A stretch of 64,000 nt of DNA from the NCBI RefSeq assembly GCF_001677335.1, contig NZ_LZYB01000001.1, positions 744,001-808,000 of the forward strand. Direction: 5' to 3'. The DNA comes from Erythrobacter dokdonensis DSW-74 (GTDB taxonomy: Bacteria; Pseudomonadota; Alphaproteobacteria; Sphingomonadales; Sphingomonadaceae). Under the pieces are notes generated by a model. The model was not told the origin of the DNA, did not search any database, and saw only the letters and a list, made by a program, of their open reading frames with translations. Shown here in pieces: positions 8,220-17,582 of this stretch; positions within the stretch are counted from its first letter, which is position 1, and each line of letters starts with the position of its first letter. Made by a program: the position numbers and the translations under genes.

Positions 8220-9266
8220 TCAGTGCGCATGCAGACGGCGCCCGATTAACGTGAGCAACTCGTAGGGCGAAAGCGCATTTTGCTGCGCACAATCATTGAT
8301 GTCCCAGGGCACCGTCAGCCAGGCGCCCGCACCAAGGTCAGGAGCTTCGGCGAGGTCGACCACCACCATGTCCATCGACACCTTGCCGAGGATCGGGAGC
8401 CGGCGTGCGCCGTGAATCAGGGCATTGCCCGGTCCGCGCAGGCGCAGGAACCCGTCGGCATAGCCGATCGAAACCGTACCGACCCGCATCGGTCGGGGCG
8501 CTGCAAAGGTCGAATTGTAGCCCACACTCTCGCCCGCTGCGATGCTGCGGCATTGCAGCAGTGTCGCCTCCACCCGGGCGACAGGGAGGATTGCCCCGGC
8601 CAGCTCGTCGCGCGGCACCCCGCCATAAAGTGCAAGTCCGGGGCGGGTCAGATCGAAGGCGTAATCGGTCCCCAGCGCGATTCCCGCGCTGTTGGCAAGG
8701 CTGGCGCGGCGATGCGGGATGCGATCGGCGACCTCCCGGAAGGCGGCGAGCTGGCCTGCGTTCATCGCGCTGTTCTCGTCGGCGCAGGCGAGGTGGCTCA
8801 TCAGGATATCGATATCGAGGGCGGCGATGACCGGGTCGCCGGCCTCGGACGGCGCGATACCGAGCCGGTTGATGCCGGTATCGACCATCACATGGCAGCG
8901 CCCGCCGCCGCTGGCCGTCCAGCGCACCGCCTGCTCAAGCGAATTGATGACCGGCACCGCGCCAAGGCTGCGGGCATAGGCGCAGTCAGCTTCGGTCAGC
9001 GGCCCGTGAAGCACCGCAACCTGCGCGGGCTGCACATGGCGGACAACTGCGGCAACCTCGCTCCAGTGCGCGACGAAGAATGTCTCGCAGCCCGCATCGC
9101 GCAAGGCCGGCACACAGGTATCGACGCCGAGGCCGTAGCAATCCGCCTTGACCGCGGCGCCCGCCCGCGCCGCACCTGACAGGGCATCGAGCGCGCGCCA
9201 GTTTGCAGCCAGCGCTGCGGTATCGACCGTCAGCCGCAAGCTGGGCGGCGGCGGAACCTCATTCAT
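8220..9266 (-). CDS. alr: Alanine racemase
   Basis: PLP enzyme that converts L-alanine to D-alanine for peptidoglycan. It has 348 residues. The PLP lysine sits in AAVKADCYGLG (K40), where most enzymes have ADAYGHG. Other landmarks are DTGINRLG, NSAGIALG, RPGLALYGG and SVGYNSTF, the last holding the catalytic Tyr region. The start ATG at 9266 overlaps the end of the upstream MFS gene by 8 bases (ATGAATGA), so the two are translationally coupled. In many alphaproteobacteria alr sits near radA; here an MFS gene and an IscU-like gene lie between them. Confidence 0.93.
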   Translation of the reverse strand: MNEVPPPPSLRLTVDTAALAANWRALDALSGAARAGAAVKADCYGLGVDTCVPALRDAGCETFFVAHWSEVAAVVRHVQPAQVAVLHGPLTEADCAYARSLGAVPVINSLEQAVRWTASGGGRCHVMVDTGINRLGIAPSEAGDPVIAALDIDILMSHLACADENSAMNAGQLAAFREVADRIPHRRASLANSAGIALGTDYAFDLTRPGLALYGGVPRDELAGAILPVARVEATLLQCRSIAAGESVGYNSTFAAPRPMRVGTVSIGYADGFLRLRGPGNALIHGARRLPILGKVSMDMVVVDLAEAPDLGAGAWLTVPWDINDCAQQNALSPYELLTLIGRRLHAH

Positions 9267-10890
9267 CGGCAAAGTCTTTCGGCGGGCCGTCAGGGATGCC
9301 CCACCACGCCACCACCAGCCCGAAGGCAACCACGCCCCACGTATACCACAGGCCCGAATAGATGTTGCCCGTGCTCGCCACGATTACCCCCGCGATCAGC
9401 GGCAGGAACCCGCCGAGGTATCCGGCGCCGATGTGGTACGGGATCGACATCGAGGAGTAGCGGATCTTGGGCGGAAACATCTCCGAAAGAAGCGCCGCGA
9501 CCGAGCCATAAGTAAGCGCGGACAGCATCCCCAGTGCCAGCAGCACTCCGATGATGCCGAGGATGTTGGCGATGGACGGCTGCTGCTTGGCGAAATCGAA
9601 ACCGTAAGGAGCGAGCGCGGCATGGATGCCCGCCCGACGCGTCGCGCCGTCGGCGAACCACGCGGGATCGATGGCGATCGGCTCGCCGCCCGCGGTCAGG
9701 GAGAGCGCACTATCCATTCGGAGCGTGTAAGGCACGCCCGAAGCGGTGAGCGTTTCGAGGATCTTGCCGCAATCTGTCTGCTCGCGCTGGAAAAGCTCGG
9801 CGAAGGGATCGGTCACGCAGGCTGGGCCGCTCACCACGATCGGGGTGCGCTCGGCAGCCTTGGCCAAACCCGGGTTGGCCAGGCTGCCCATCGCCCAGAA
9901 CAGCGGGAACAGCAGTGCCAGCGTCAGCGCCGCGCCGATGATGATCGGCTTCTTGCGCCCGATCCGGTCGGACCACTTGCCGACGATGACGTAGAAGCTC
10001 ATCACGATAAGGCCCGAGACGAGCAGTACCCATTCCACCGTCCGGTCATCGACATGCATCGGCCCGCGCAGGAAGCTCATCCCCGAGAAGAAGGCGGTGT
10101 ACCAGATCGTCGTCAGGATGCCGGTGATGCCGAACAGCGCGACGAAGATGCGCTTCGGATTGCCCGGATAGGTGAAGCTTTCGATGAACGGATTGCCCGA
10201 GGTCTCGCCCGCCGCCTTCATCGCCTGGAACACCGGGCTTTCGGACAGCTTCAGCCGCATCCACAGCGAGATCGCCAGCAGGATCAGCGACAGCAGAAAT
10301 GGCACGCGCCACCCCCAGGCGGCAAAGGCATCGGCCGGGATCAGGAAGCGGCACGCCAGCACGACGATGATCGACAGCACGAAACCGCCGGCAACGCTGG
10401 CCTGTATGTAGCTGGTGTAATAGCCGCGCTTTTCGGGCGGGGCGTGCTCGGCGACATAGATCGCCGCGCCACCGTATTCGCCGCCGAGCGCGAGCCCCTG
10501 AATGATGCGCAGCAGAATGACGATGATGGGCGCGGCCATGCCGATGGTATCGACTGTCGGGATCAGGCCCACGCCGGCCGTGGCAATACCCATCAGCGTG
10601 ACCGTGACGAGGAAGGTGTATTTGCGGCCCAGTCTGTCACCCAGAAAGCCGAACAGGATCGCACCGAGCGGTCGGAATGCGAACCCAACGGCGAAGGTCG
10701 ACCAAACCAGCAGTAGGCCGAGCGTTTCGTTGTCGGTGGCGTAGAAGGCGTCCTTGAGGATGTAGGCCAGCGTGCCGTAGATGAAGAAATCGTACCATTC
10801 GAAGATGGTGCCCGCGCTCGACGCGCCGATCACCAGGCGGATTTCCTTCTCGCTCGGCTCGCGAGTGCCGGGCGCCTGCGCTTGTGCCAT
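9259..10890 (-). CDS. MFS transporter of the metabolite:H+ symporter (ProP-like) group
   Basis: A 543-residue inner-membrane carrier with about 12 predicted membrane segments. GTIFEWYDFFIYG in the first helix and FGFLGDRLGRKYT in the loop between helices 2 and 3 are signatures of the metabolite:H+ symporter subgroup, which carries organic acids, osmolytes and the like. SDRIGRKKPI is the matching motif in the second half. The protein is about 100 residues longer than usual. The extra length is a hydrophilic insert (about residues 350-450, containing two Cys: PACVTD and TDCGKI) between late transmembrane helices, probably periplasmic. The substrate cannot be assigned. Overlap with alr by 8 bases suggests co-expression. 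Confidence 0.85.
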   Translation of the reverse strand: MAQAQAPGTREPSEKEIRLVIGASSAGTIFEWYDFFIYGTLAYILKDAFYATDNETLGLLLVWSTFAVGFAFRPLGAILFGFLGDRLGRKYTFLVTVTLMGIATAGVGLIPTVDTIGMAAPIIVILLRIIQGLALGGEYGGAAIYVAEHAPPEKRGYYTSYIQASVAGGFVLSIIVVLACRFLIPADAFAAWGWRVPFLLSLILLAISLWMRLKLSESPVFQAMKAAGETSGNPFIESFTYPGNPKRIFVALFGITGILTTIWYTAFFSGMSFLRGPMHVDDRTVEWVLLVSGLIVMSFYVIVGKWSDRIGRKKPIIIGAALTLALLFPLFWAMGSLANPGLAKAAERTPIVVSGPACVTDPFAELFQREQTDCGKILETLTASGVPYTLRMDSALSLTAGGEPIAIDPAWFADGATRRAGIHAALAPYGFDFAKQQPSIANILGIIGVLLALGMLSALTYGSVAALLSEMFPPKIRYSSMSIPYHIGAGYLGGFLPLIAGVIVASTGNIYSGLWYTWGVVAFGLVVAWWGIPDGPPKDFADE

Positions 10891-10947
10891 GTCCCACTAT
10901 CCCTGTCGCATCGCTGCTGTCCGGCAGCAACCTGTCTCGAATGACCT

Positions 10948-11388
10948 CTAGCCCGCCGTAGCGCTGCTTGAAAGCGCCTTGCAGGCTGCCGTCCACGGCA
11001 GGAGCAAGGCCCCGTGACGTGCAGGATGCTCCCGCGCCGGGGCCAGCAGGTCGAGGCCGGGCCACTCGGGCAGCGGACCAGCACCTGTCAGCCAGCGCAC
11101 GATCCCGTTCATGGTCAAGGTGATATCGCCGCTCGCCGCCCCGGCTGCCTCCCGCGCCAGTAACCCGGCGGATGCCTGGCCGATGGCGCAGGCGCTCAAT
11201 TGCATCCCGATACGCTCGATTGTCCCTTGCGCGCCGAGTGCCACCCCGATCGTGATCGCACTGCCACAGGTACGCGAGCGCGCCTCGGCGCGAAGCGGCA
11301 GGTTGTCATCCAGCGGATAGGCAGCGAGAGTGGTGGCCAGTGCCAGAATGTCCGGCGAATAAAGCGTCGGTCGGGTCGCGGCTGCCAA
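10948..11388 (-). CDS. IscU/NifU-like iron-sulfur scaffold protein
   Basis: A 146-residue protein with the IscU-type core: YSPDILALATTLAAYPLDD at the N-terminus and three Cys in the order seen in Fe-S scaffolds (RSRTCGSAI, LSACAIGQAS, WTAACKALSS). The first motif has CGSA in the place of the usual CGD-type loop, so the aspartate that tunes cluster release in IscU seems to be missing. There is no isc or suf operon nearby. It lies 5 bases after cvpA and downstream of radA, probably in one transcript. The role could be Fe-S scaffolding or a diverged function. Confidence 0.75.
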   Translation of the reverse strand: MAAATRPTLYSPDILALATTLAAYPLDDNLPLRAEARSRTCGSAITIGVALGAQGTIERIGMQLSACAIGQASAGLLAREAAGAASGDITLTMNGIVRWLTGAGPLPEWPGLDLLAPAREHPARHGALLLPWTAACKALSSSATAG

Positions 11389-11393
11389 GGTGA

Positions 11394-11939
11394 TCAGCTG
11401 CCCGCCCTTGCCGCGGCGGCATCGCGCGCGTCGGATTCGCGGCGCAGCCTGTCACGCCGGATCGCGATCATCGGAACCAGATCGCGCGAGAAGGCATCGA
11501 CAGCGGGATATGTCTGCGCACTGATGATCCATACCGGTCGGCCCTTGTATCCCCAGCCCTCGTCGAAGCCGAGCGCCAGCAAGGAGAACGCGAAAATGCC
11601 GATCAACGCGCCTTTCACCGCCCCGAACCCCAAACCCAGTACGCGGTCGATCGGCCCGAGGATCGCGCCGTCCGATGCCTCGCTGATATTGCCTGCGATC
11701 AGCTTCATGGCCGCATAGGGGATCAGCAGCAGTAGCACGAATGACAGGACCGGCGTCAGCCGCGAGGAATTGAGCAGGTCGGTAAGTGCCGGTGTGAGGA
11801 CCGGATGCAGGAAATGCACTGCCAGTGCCGCAAATATCCAGGACGCGAGCGAAAGCACTTCCTGCACCAGCCCGCGCAGAAAACCGCCGATCGCGGCAAC
11901 GATCACAATGATCAGAATGATGATATCGAGCCCTGCCAT
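11394..11939 (-). CDS. cvpA: CvpA family inner-membrane protein
   Basis: A 181-residue protein with four predicted transmembrane segments: an N-terminal helix (LDIIILIIVIVAAIGGFLRG), then helices near LSLASWIFAALAV, VLSFVLLLLIPYAAM and VKGALIGIFAFSLLALG. The GFLRGLVQEVL and LGLGFGAVKG loops are typical of CvpA, which in enterobacteria is linked to colicin V production, biofilm and envelope stress; the molecular role is unsettled. It is 12 bases downstream of radA on the same strand, an arrangement common in alphaproteobacteria. The hydrophilic, basic C-tail is RRDRLRRESDARDAAAARAGS-like. Confidence 0.88.
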   Translation of the reverse strand: MAGLDIIILIIVIVAAIGGFLRGLVQEVLSLASWIFAALAVHFLHPVLTPALTDLLNSSRLTPVLSFVLLLLIPYAAMKLIAGNISEASDGAILGPIDRVLGLGFGAVKGALIGIFAFSLLALGFDEGWGYKGRPVWIISAQTYPAVDAFSRDLVPMIAIRRDRLRRESDARDAAAARAGS

Positions 11940-11951
11940 GGCCAGAAAGCT

Positions 11952-13319
11952 CTATGCCGAGCCCATCACCTGGTCAACGAGGTTCGCAAGTGCGGCAAGT
12001 CCGCGATAGGATGGCGCATTGTCACTGTCCGCGCCACCAACCGGGCCGTAGCTGCGCGAGAAGCCCAGCTTGGCCGCTTCGCGCAGCCGCAGCGGAGCGT
12101 GAGCGACGGGACGGATCTCTCCCGCAAGGCTGACTTCGCCAAACCAGGCCGCCTTGTCGGGCAAGGGCCTGTCGGCGAGTGCGGAGACCAGGGCTGCGGC
12201 GACCGCAAGATCGGCGGCGGGATCGGTCAGGCGGTAGCCACCGGCAATGTTGAGATAGACCTCGGCCGAGGAGAAATTCAGCCCGCAGCGCGATTCGAGC
12301 ACCGCCAGCAGCATGGCGAGGCGCCCACTGTCCCAGCCCACCACCGCCCTGCGCGGGGTGGCACCCGATTGCAGACGAACGATCAGCGCCTGGATTTCGA
12401 CGAGGACGGGCCGCGTGCCCTCCAGCGCCGGGAACACCGCGCTGCCCGCCAGCGGCGTCTCGCGGCCCGACAGGAACAGCAGCGATGGGTTGGCGACTTC
12501 CGCCAGCCCCTCTGCCGCCATCGCGAACACGCCGATCTCGTCGACAGCGCCGAAGCGGTTCTTGAGCGCGCGCAGGATGCGGTACTGGTGCGAACGTTCG
12601 CCCTCGAAGCTCATTACCACATCGACCATGTGTTCCAGCACGCGCGGCCCGGCGATGGTGCCGTCCTTGGTAACGTGCCCGACCAGCACCAGCGCGCAGC
12701 CGCTTTCCTTGGCGTAGCGGATGAGCTCGAGCGCGCAGCCGCGCACCTGGCTGACCGTGCCGGGCGCGCCTTCGATCATGTCGGAATGCATGGTCTGGAT
12801 CGAATCGATCACCAGCAGCGCGGGCGGATCGCCCTGCCCCAGCGTCGTCAGGATATCGCGCACCGAGGTTTCCGAGGCGAGCCGGATCGGTGCATCGGCA
12901 ACGCCCATGCGCGCCGCGCGCAGGCGCACCTGACCCGAGGCTTCCTCGCCGCTGACATAGACGACATCATTGCCTCCCCGGGCGATGGTCGCCGCGGTCT
13001 GGAGCAGCAATGTCGACTTGCCGATGCCGGGATCCCCGCCCATCAGAACCGCCGAGCCGGGTACCAGCCCCCCGCCCAGCGCGCGATCGAATTCGGCAAG
13101 CCCCGTGGACTTCCTGACCGGCAATTGCGTTGGCGCGTTCAAGGGTTCGAACATGAGCGCCCGCCCGCCGCGCGAGAGATCGTGCTTCTGGGAGAATACC
13201 GTTGCCGGCACGTCTTCGACCAGCGTGTTCCATTCACCGCAATCGGCGCATTGGCCCTGCCAGCGCGGCGACACCGCCCCGCAGGCCTGACACACGTAAC
13301 GGCGTTTCGACTTTGCCAT
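11952..13319 (-). CDS. radA: DNA repair protein RadA (Sms)
   Basis: RecA-like branch-migration helicase used in homologous recombination. The 455-residue protein has the N-terminal four-Cys zinc finger (CQACGAVSPRWQGQCADC), the Walker A motif GGDPGIGKSTLLL, the RadA-specific KNRFG motif (LKNRFGAVDEIGVF), and a C-terminal Lon-like domain (RLALLAVLESRCGL to SFSRSYGP region). The ATG at 13319 gives the family N-terminus MAKSKRRYVC; the frame is open 18 codons further upstream. It heads a probable radA-cvpA-iscU-like operon and is divergent from the patatin-like gene, with 73 bases between start codons. Confidence 0.95.
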   Translation of the reverse strand: MAKSKRRYVCQACGAVSPRWQGQCADCGEWNTLVEDVPATVFSQKHDLSRGGRALMFEPLNAPTQLPVRKSTGLAEFDRALGGGLVPGSAVLMGGDPGIGKSTLLLQTAATIARGGNDVVYVSGEEASGQVRLRAARMGVADAPIRLASETSVRDILTTLGQGDPPALLVIDSIQTMHSDMIEGAPGTVSQVRGCALELIRYAKESGCALVLVGHVTKDGTIAGPRVLEHMVDVVMSFEGERSHQYRILRALKNRFGAVDEIGVFAMAAEGLAEVANPSLLFLSGRETPLAGSAVFPALEGTRPVLVEIQALIVRLQSGATPRRAVVGWDSGRLAMLLAVLESRCGLNFSSAEVYLNIAGGYRLTDPAADLAVAAALVSALADRPLPDKAAWFGEVSLAGEIRPVAHAPLRLREAAKLGFSRSYGPVGGADSDNAPSYRGLAALANLVDQVMGSA

Positions 13320-13392
13320 AAGGCGCCGCCATAAACGGAACAGAATTAGAACGCAATTGCATTGGCGCAGCATTGCGCGCTAGGGACAGGCC

Positions 13393-15708
13393 ATGCGGCA
13401 GAAGGAACTGCGCCTTGCTCTTGTATGCTACGGCGGCGTCAGCCTTGCGGTCTACATGCACGGCATCACCAAGGAAATCTGGCACCTTGCCCGTGCAAGC
13501 CGGGCATTTCACCAGCCTGATGCCGTCCCGCTGGACGGTGTCGCGCAGGCCTATCACGCCTTCCTCACGGAAATAGAGCATGCGCAAGCCGTGAGACTGC
13601 GCGTCCTGCCCGACATTCTAACGGGTGCGAGCGCGGGCGGGATCAACGCCGTGTTTCTTGCCCAGGCGCTGCATTCGGGACACAGCCTCGAGCCGCTGAC
13701 GGACCTGTGGCTCGAAAATGCCGACGTCAGCGAATTGACCGATCCGGCAGCCCAGCCCTTGTGGCGGTTTGCAAAGTTCTGGGCGCAGCCGATCGCCGAA
13801 TGGTTCCTGAGCCGGCCCGGCAATGCCGTGAGCGCCACTGTCGCGCCCGAAACCCGCGCGGAAGTGCGCCACAAGGTCTCGCGCTTCGTGCGCGGCCGCT
13901 GGTTCAGCCCGCCCTTCTCCGGTCCGCGCTTTTCCACCATGCTTTACGAGGCGCTCGGAAAGATGGAATCGGAAGGTGATGGCATCGCGCTGCTCCCGCC
14001 GGGCTATCCGATCGATCTGGCCGTGACCGCGACCGATTTTCGCGGCCATCCGCAAAGCCTGCGCCTCAACTCGCCTCCGCAGATCGAGGAAATGGAGCAT
14101 CGCCTGCCGATCTGTTTCCGCAGCCGCGTTGCCGCCAATCCGCCGCAGCCGCTGGCCGACAGGCTCGAACTGGTGCTCGCCGCGCGGGCGACGGCGAGCT
14201 TTCCCGGTGCCTTTCCGCCGCTTGCCATCGAAGAGATCGACCAGCTTGCCGCAAAGGCGGGTCATGTCTGGACGGGCCGCGAAGCCTTCCTTCAGCGCAT
14301 CATGCCCACGCACATGCGTGACGGAAGTATCGAAAAGGTCGCGCTGATCGATGGTGCTGTTCTGGTCAATGCGCCCTTCGGCGCGGCGCTCGATGCGCTT
14401 CAGGGCCGGCCGGCCCAGCGCGAGGTCGACCGCCGCTTCGTCTATATCGACCCGCGTCCGGAAAGCCGCGAGTTCGCGCCTGCCGCCTCGCAGCGCGAAA
14501 TCGGTTTTTTCGGTGCGATCTTCGGTTCGCTCTCGACCATTCCGCGCGAGCAACCGATCCGTGACGATCTCGAACGGATCGAACAGCAATCGCGCGACGC
14601 AGCGCGTTTGAAGCAGATCGTGATGGACCTGCAGCCCGATATCGACCGGGCAGTGGAGAAGCTGTTCGGCTATACGTTCCTGCTCGACCGGCCGACGCCC
14701 AAGCGGCTTGCGGGATGGCGGGCCAAGGCGCAGCAGGCCGCGGCCGAGCGGTCCGGATTTGCGTTCGGGGCCTATGCCCTGACCAAGTTCGACGCGATCC
14801 TCGACCAGCTGGCGCGGCTGACGCTGAAAGCTGCCGGAGCCGGTCCCGATGACCACGCGCAGCTGGCGCAGATCCTGCGCCGTGAACTCGCCGCGCGCGG
14901 ACTTGAGCGGCTGACCGACAAGGACGGCGGTGCCAGCGCTGAAGCCATCGCTTTCTTCCGCGCCCACGATATCGGCTTCCGTATCCGCCGGTTGCAGATG
15001 CTGGCGCGCAAGCTTTCGCGTGACTGGGAGCTCGATCCCGAAATCCCCGACGATGCGCTCGACCGTGCGCGTGACCGGCTCTACGATATTCTGGCGCTCT
15101 ACTACCGGACGGACAGCGCCGTTTTGGGTCACCCGCGCTTTGCCTATCTTGCATCAAGGGCACAGGCTGAACCGGGGGCGGCACTCGATTTCCTCGCCGC
15201 CGAGCGGCTTTTGCCGACAACTGATCTGGCTGCCGAGGAGATGCTGATCGATGCGCTCGAAGAGGTGCCCAAGACGCTCAAGCGAAGGATGTTGCTGACC
15301 TATCTGGGCTTTCCCTTCTACGATCTCGCAACCTTTCCGCTGACCCGCCGCGAGGGGCTGGACGAGTTCAACCCGGTGCGGATTGACCGCATTTCCCCCG
15401 AAGACGCGCCTTCGGTGCGCGACGGCGGCACCAGCGCCACCTTGCGCGGTATCGAGTTCTACAATTTCGGCGCCTTCTTCAGCCGCGATTATCGCGAGAA
15501 CGATTACCTGTGGGGACGCATCCACGGGGCCGAGCGAATGATCGACCTGGTCGCCTCGACCGCTGGCGGGACAATGCCCGAAGCGCGGATCCGCGCGGCC
15601 AAGCGGGCGGTGTTCCTCGCCCTGCTGGAAGAGGAGGAAATCGCCGGGCGCTGCCAGCGCGGGCTGATCGAGCAGATCCGGCTCGAGGTCCGGGAACGGA
15701 TGGGCTAG
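13393..15708 (+). CDS. Patatin-like phospholipase domain protein
   Basis: A large (771-residue) cytoplasmic patatin-like protein. The N-terminus LALVCYGGVSLAVYMHG contains the oxyanion-hole glycine loop, GASAGGINA the nucleophile elbow (GxSxG, S80) and LIDGAVLVNAPF the catalytic DGA (D320), so the Ser-Asp dyad of a lipid acyl hydrolase is intact. The remaining 450 residues have no motif I recognise beyond mixed helices. Long patatin proteins of this kind are common in alphaproteobacteria, and their substrates are mostly unknown. No signal peptide is visible. The stop codon shares four bases with the stop of the convergent downstream gene. Confidence 0.85.
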   Translation: MRQKELRLALVCYGGVSLAVYMHGITKEIWHLARASRAFHQPDAVPLDGVAQAYHAFLTEIEHAQAVRLRVLPDILTGASAGGINAVFLAQALHSGHSLEPLTDLWLENADVSELTDPAAQPLWRFAKFWAQPIAEWFLSRPGNAVSATVAPETRAEVRHKVSRFVRGRWFSPPFSGPRFSTMLYEALGKMESEGDGIALLPPGYPIDLAVTATDFRGHPQSLRLNSPPQIEEMEHRLPICFRSRVAANPPQPLADRLELVLAARATASFPGAFPPLAIEEIDQLAAKAGHVWTGREAFLQRIMPTHMRDGSIEKVALIDGAVLVNAPFGAALDALQGRPAQREVDRRFVYIDPRPESREFAPAASQREIGFFGAIFGSLSTIPREQPIRDDLERIEQQSRDAARLKQIVMDLQPDIDRAVEKLFGYTFLLDRPTPKRLAGWRAKAQQAAAERSGFAFGAYALTKFDAILDQLARLTLKAAGAGPDDHAQLAQILRRELAARGLERLTDKDGGASAEAIAFFRAHDIGFRIRRLQMLARKLSRDWELDPEIPDDALDRARDRLYDILALYYRTDSAVLGHPRFAYLASRAQAEPGAALDFLAAERLLPTTDLAAEEMLIDALEEVPKTLKRRMLLTYLGFPFYDLATFPLTRREGLDEFNPVRIDRISPEDAPSVRDGGTSATLRGIEFYNFGAFFSRDYRENDYLWGRIHGAERMIDLVASTAGGTMPEARIRAAKRAVFLALLEEEEIAGRCQRGLIEQIRLEVRERMG

Positions 15709-16340
15709 CTGCGCCCCGCCGCTGCCACCGGCGCAAAGAACAGCAGCATCACCAGCCGCGCATCCTCCGGCGTGGTACCGAAACCGGGTGCGGCATTGTG
15801 GAACTGCCAGGGCGAGAACAGCAGCAGCCGGTTGAACCGGGCCGGCACGCGCAAGGTGCGCTCCCACTTTGCAGGCAGCTTGGTGTCCTTGTTGACGACG
15901 TCCTCGATCAGGGCATTCGCATCTGCATAGCCTGAAGCGGCGATACGCGCCGGATCATGCGGCACGCTCTCTAGTCCGGTGCGTTTGTGCCGGAAAAAAT
16001 CAGTGCCACCGGCATCCGGCCGGGCGCAATCTTCGGGTCGCGAGAGGTAAAGGATGCCGGAGTAGCTGGCCGGATCGATATGGACCCCGCTCTTGCCCCT
16101 GTCGCCCTTGCGGGTCAGGCGGCAATGCCCGTGCTGGGTGCCCGGGGCTGCACCAAGGCGCATTCCCAGATGACGGGAGACCGCGCTGTCCACCGCAGCC
16201 GTATCGAGCGGCGCGGAGGAATTGAGGCCGGGAAAATTGCCGTGTTGCCTCGCCGGATCATAATCGAGCGCGAGCGCTGCGCGGCGCGCAGCCCACGGGT
16301 CCTTCAGAAAATCGTCGAGGATGATGAGCGAGGGCAGCAC
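15705..16340 (-). CDS. DUF6445-like protein, possible 2-oxoglutarate/Fe(II) oxygenase fold
   Basis: A 211-residue protein. VHIDPASYSGILYLS offers an HxD pair, and PWQFHNAAPGFG a distal His about 100 residues later, followed by ARLVMLLFFA. That His-Asp...His spacing resembles prolyl-hydroxylase-like Fe(II) oxygenases. RFNRLLLFSPWQFHNA is the best preserved segment. I chose GTG 16340, 11 bases after the dnaJ stop and preceded by GAGGG, because longer starts would run into dnaJ. It is probably read through from dnaKJ. Function and substrate are not known. Confidence 0.7.
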   Translation of the reverse strand: MLPSLIILDDFLKDPWAARRAALALDYDPARQHGNFPGLNSSAPLDTAAVDSAVSRHLGMRLGAAPGTQHGHCRLTRKGDRGKSGVHIDPASYSGILYLSRPEDCARPDAGGTDFFRHKRTGLESVPHDPARIAASGYADANALIEDVVNKDTKLPAKWERTLRVPARFNRLLLFSPWQFHNAAPGFGTTPEDARLVMLLFFAPVAAAGRS

Positions 16341-16351
16341 CGTGTCCGCCC

Positions 16352-17491
16352 TCAGCCCCCGAAGACGTCCTTGAGCTTGTCGAAGAAACCGCGGCTTTCG
16401 GGGCATTCCTCACCGGTTTCGGTGGCGCGGAATTCCTCCAGCAGTTCCTTTTGGCGGCGCGACAGCTTGGTAGGGGTCTCGACGGCGATTTCGACCACCA
16501 GATCGCCGCGCCCGCGCCCTTGCAGCACCGGCATGCCCGCTCCGCGGATGCGCAATTGCTTGCCCGACTGGATGCCGGCCGGAATGTCGAGCTTGTTGGT
16601 GCTCCCGTCGAGATCGGGAATCTCGACGCAGCCGCCAAGGGCTGCGGTGGTGAAGCTCACCGGAATCCGGGTGGCGAGTGTCGTGCCTTCGCGCTCGAAT
16701 ACGCGGTGTGGCTGGACATGGAGAAAGATGTAGAGATCGCCCGGCGGCGCGCCGCGCTGACCTGCCTCGCCCTTGCCGGACAAGCGAATGCGGGTTCCGG
16801 TGTCGACGCCTGCGGGGATTTCGACCTTCAGGGCCTGCGGACGGTCGACCCTGCCCTCGCCACGGCATACCTTGCACGGATCCTCGATCACGCTGCCGCG
16901 CCCGCTACAAGTGGGACACGGCCGTTCGATTACGAACAGCCCCTGCTTGGCGCGCACAGAGCCCATGCCGTGGCACAGGTTGCACTGGCGTTCGGAGGTG
17001 CCGGGCGTGGCGCCGCTGCCATCGCAGGTGTCGCAGGATTGCGAGACCTCGATCTCGATTTCGGTGTTCTTGCCGTGGAATGCCTCTTCGAGGCTGATCT
17101 GCATGTCATAACGCAGGTCCGCCCCGCGCCGGTTCTGCTGGCGCTGCGCACCGCCGCCGCCAAAGGCGCTGCCGAAGATCGTCTCGAAGATATCGCCGAT
17201 ATCGGCAAAATCGCCGCGCCCGCCTCCGCCGCCGAAACCGCCACCACCGTTCATGCCCTGCGTGAAGGCCTGATGGCCATAGCGGTCATAGGCCGCGCGC
17301 TTCTGCGGGTCCTTGAGGCAGTCATAGGCCTCGTTGATTGCCTTGAACCTGGCCTCGCACTCGTTGTCGCCCGGATTGCGGTCCGGGTGATACTTCATCG
17401 CGAGCTTGCGATAGGCACTCTTGAGCGTGGCCCCGTCCGCATCGCGGCTGACTTCGAGTGTCTGGTAGTAATCGAGCTGGGCGCTGGACAT
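16352..17491 (-). CDS. dnaJ: Chaperone DnaJ (Hsp40)
   Basis: Co-chaperone that loads unfolded proteins onto DnaK and stimulates its ATPase. The 379-residue protein has the J domain (1-70) with HPD at 35-37 (MKYHPDRNPGD), a Gly/Phe-rich stretch (NGGGGFGGGGGRGDF), and four zinc-binding repeats (CDTCDGSG, CNLCHGMG, CPTCSGRG, CKVCRGEG). C-terminal substrate-binding domains follow (FEREGTTLATRIPVSFTTA). It lies 91 bases after dnaK on the same strand and is most likely transcribed from the dnaK heat-shock promoter. Confidence 0.97.
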   Translation of the reverse strand: MSSAQLDYYQTLEVSRDADGATLKSAYRKLAMKYHPDRNPGDNECEARFKAINEAYDCLKDPQKRAAYDRYGHQAFTQGMNGGGGFGGGGGRGDFADIGDIFETIFGSAFGGGGAQRQQNRRGADLRYDMQISLEEAFHGKNTEIEIEVSQSCDTCDGSGATPGTSERQCNLCHGMGSVRAKQGLFVIERPCPTCSGRGSVIEDPCKVCRGEGRVDRPQALKVEIPAGVDTGTRIRLSGKGEAGQRGAPPGDLYIFLHVQPHRVFEREGTTLATRIPVSFTTAALGGCVEIPDLDGSTNKLDIPAGIQSGKQLRIRGAGMPVLQGRGRGDLVVEIAVETPTKLSRRQKELLEEFRATETGEECPESRGFFDKLKDVFGG

Positions 17492-17582
17492 GATGCTGAC
17501 CTATTCCCCGTGACCAGCCATCGCCGATGCGCCGGAAAGGGGGACCGGGCACATCAGCGATGCACTGGATGGCATCGGGGCC

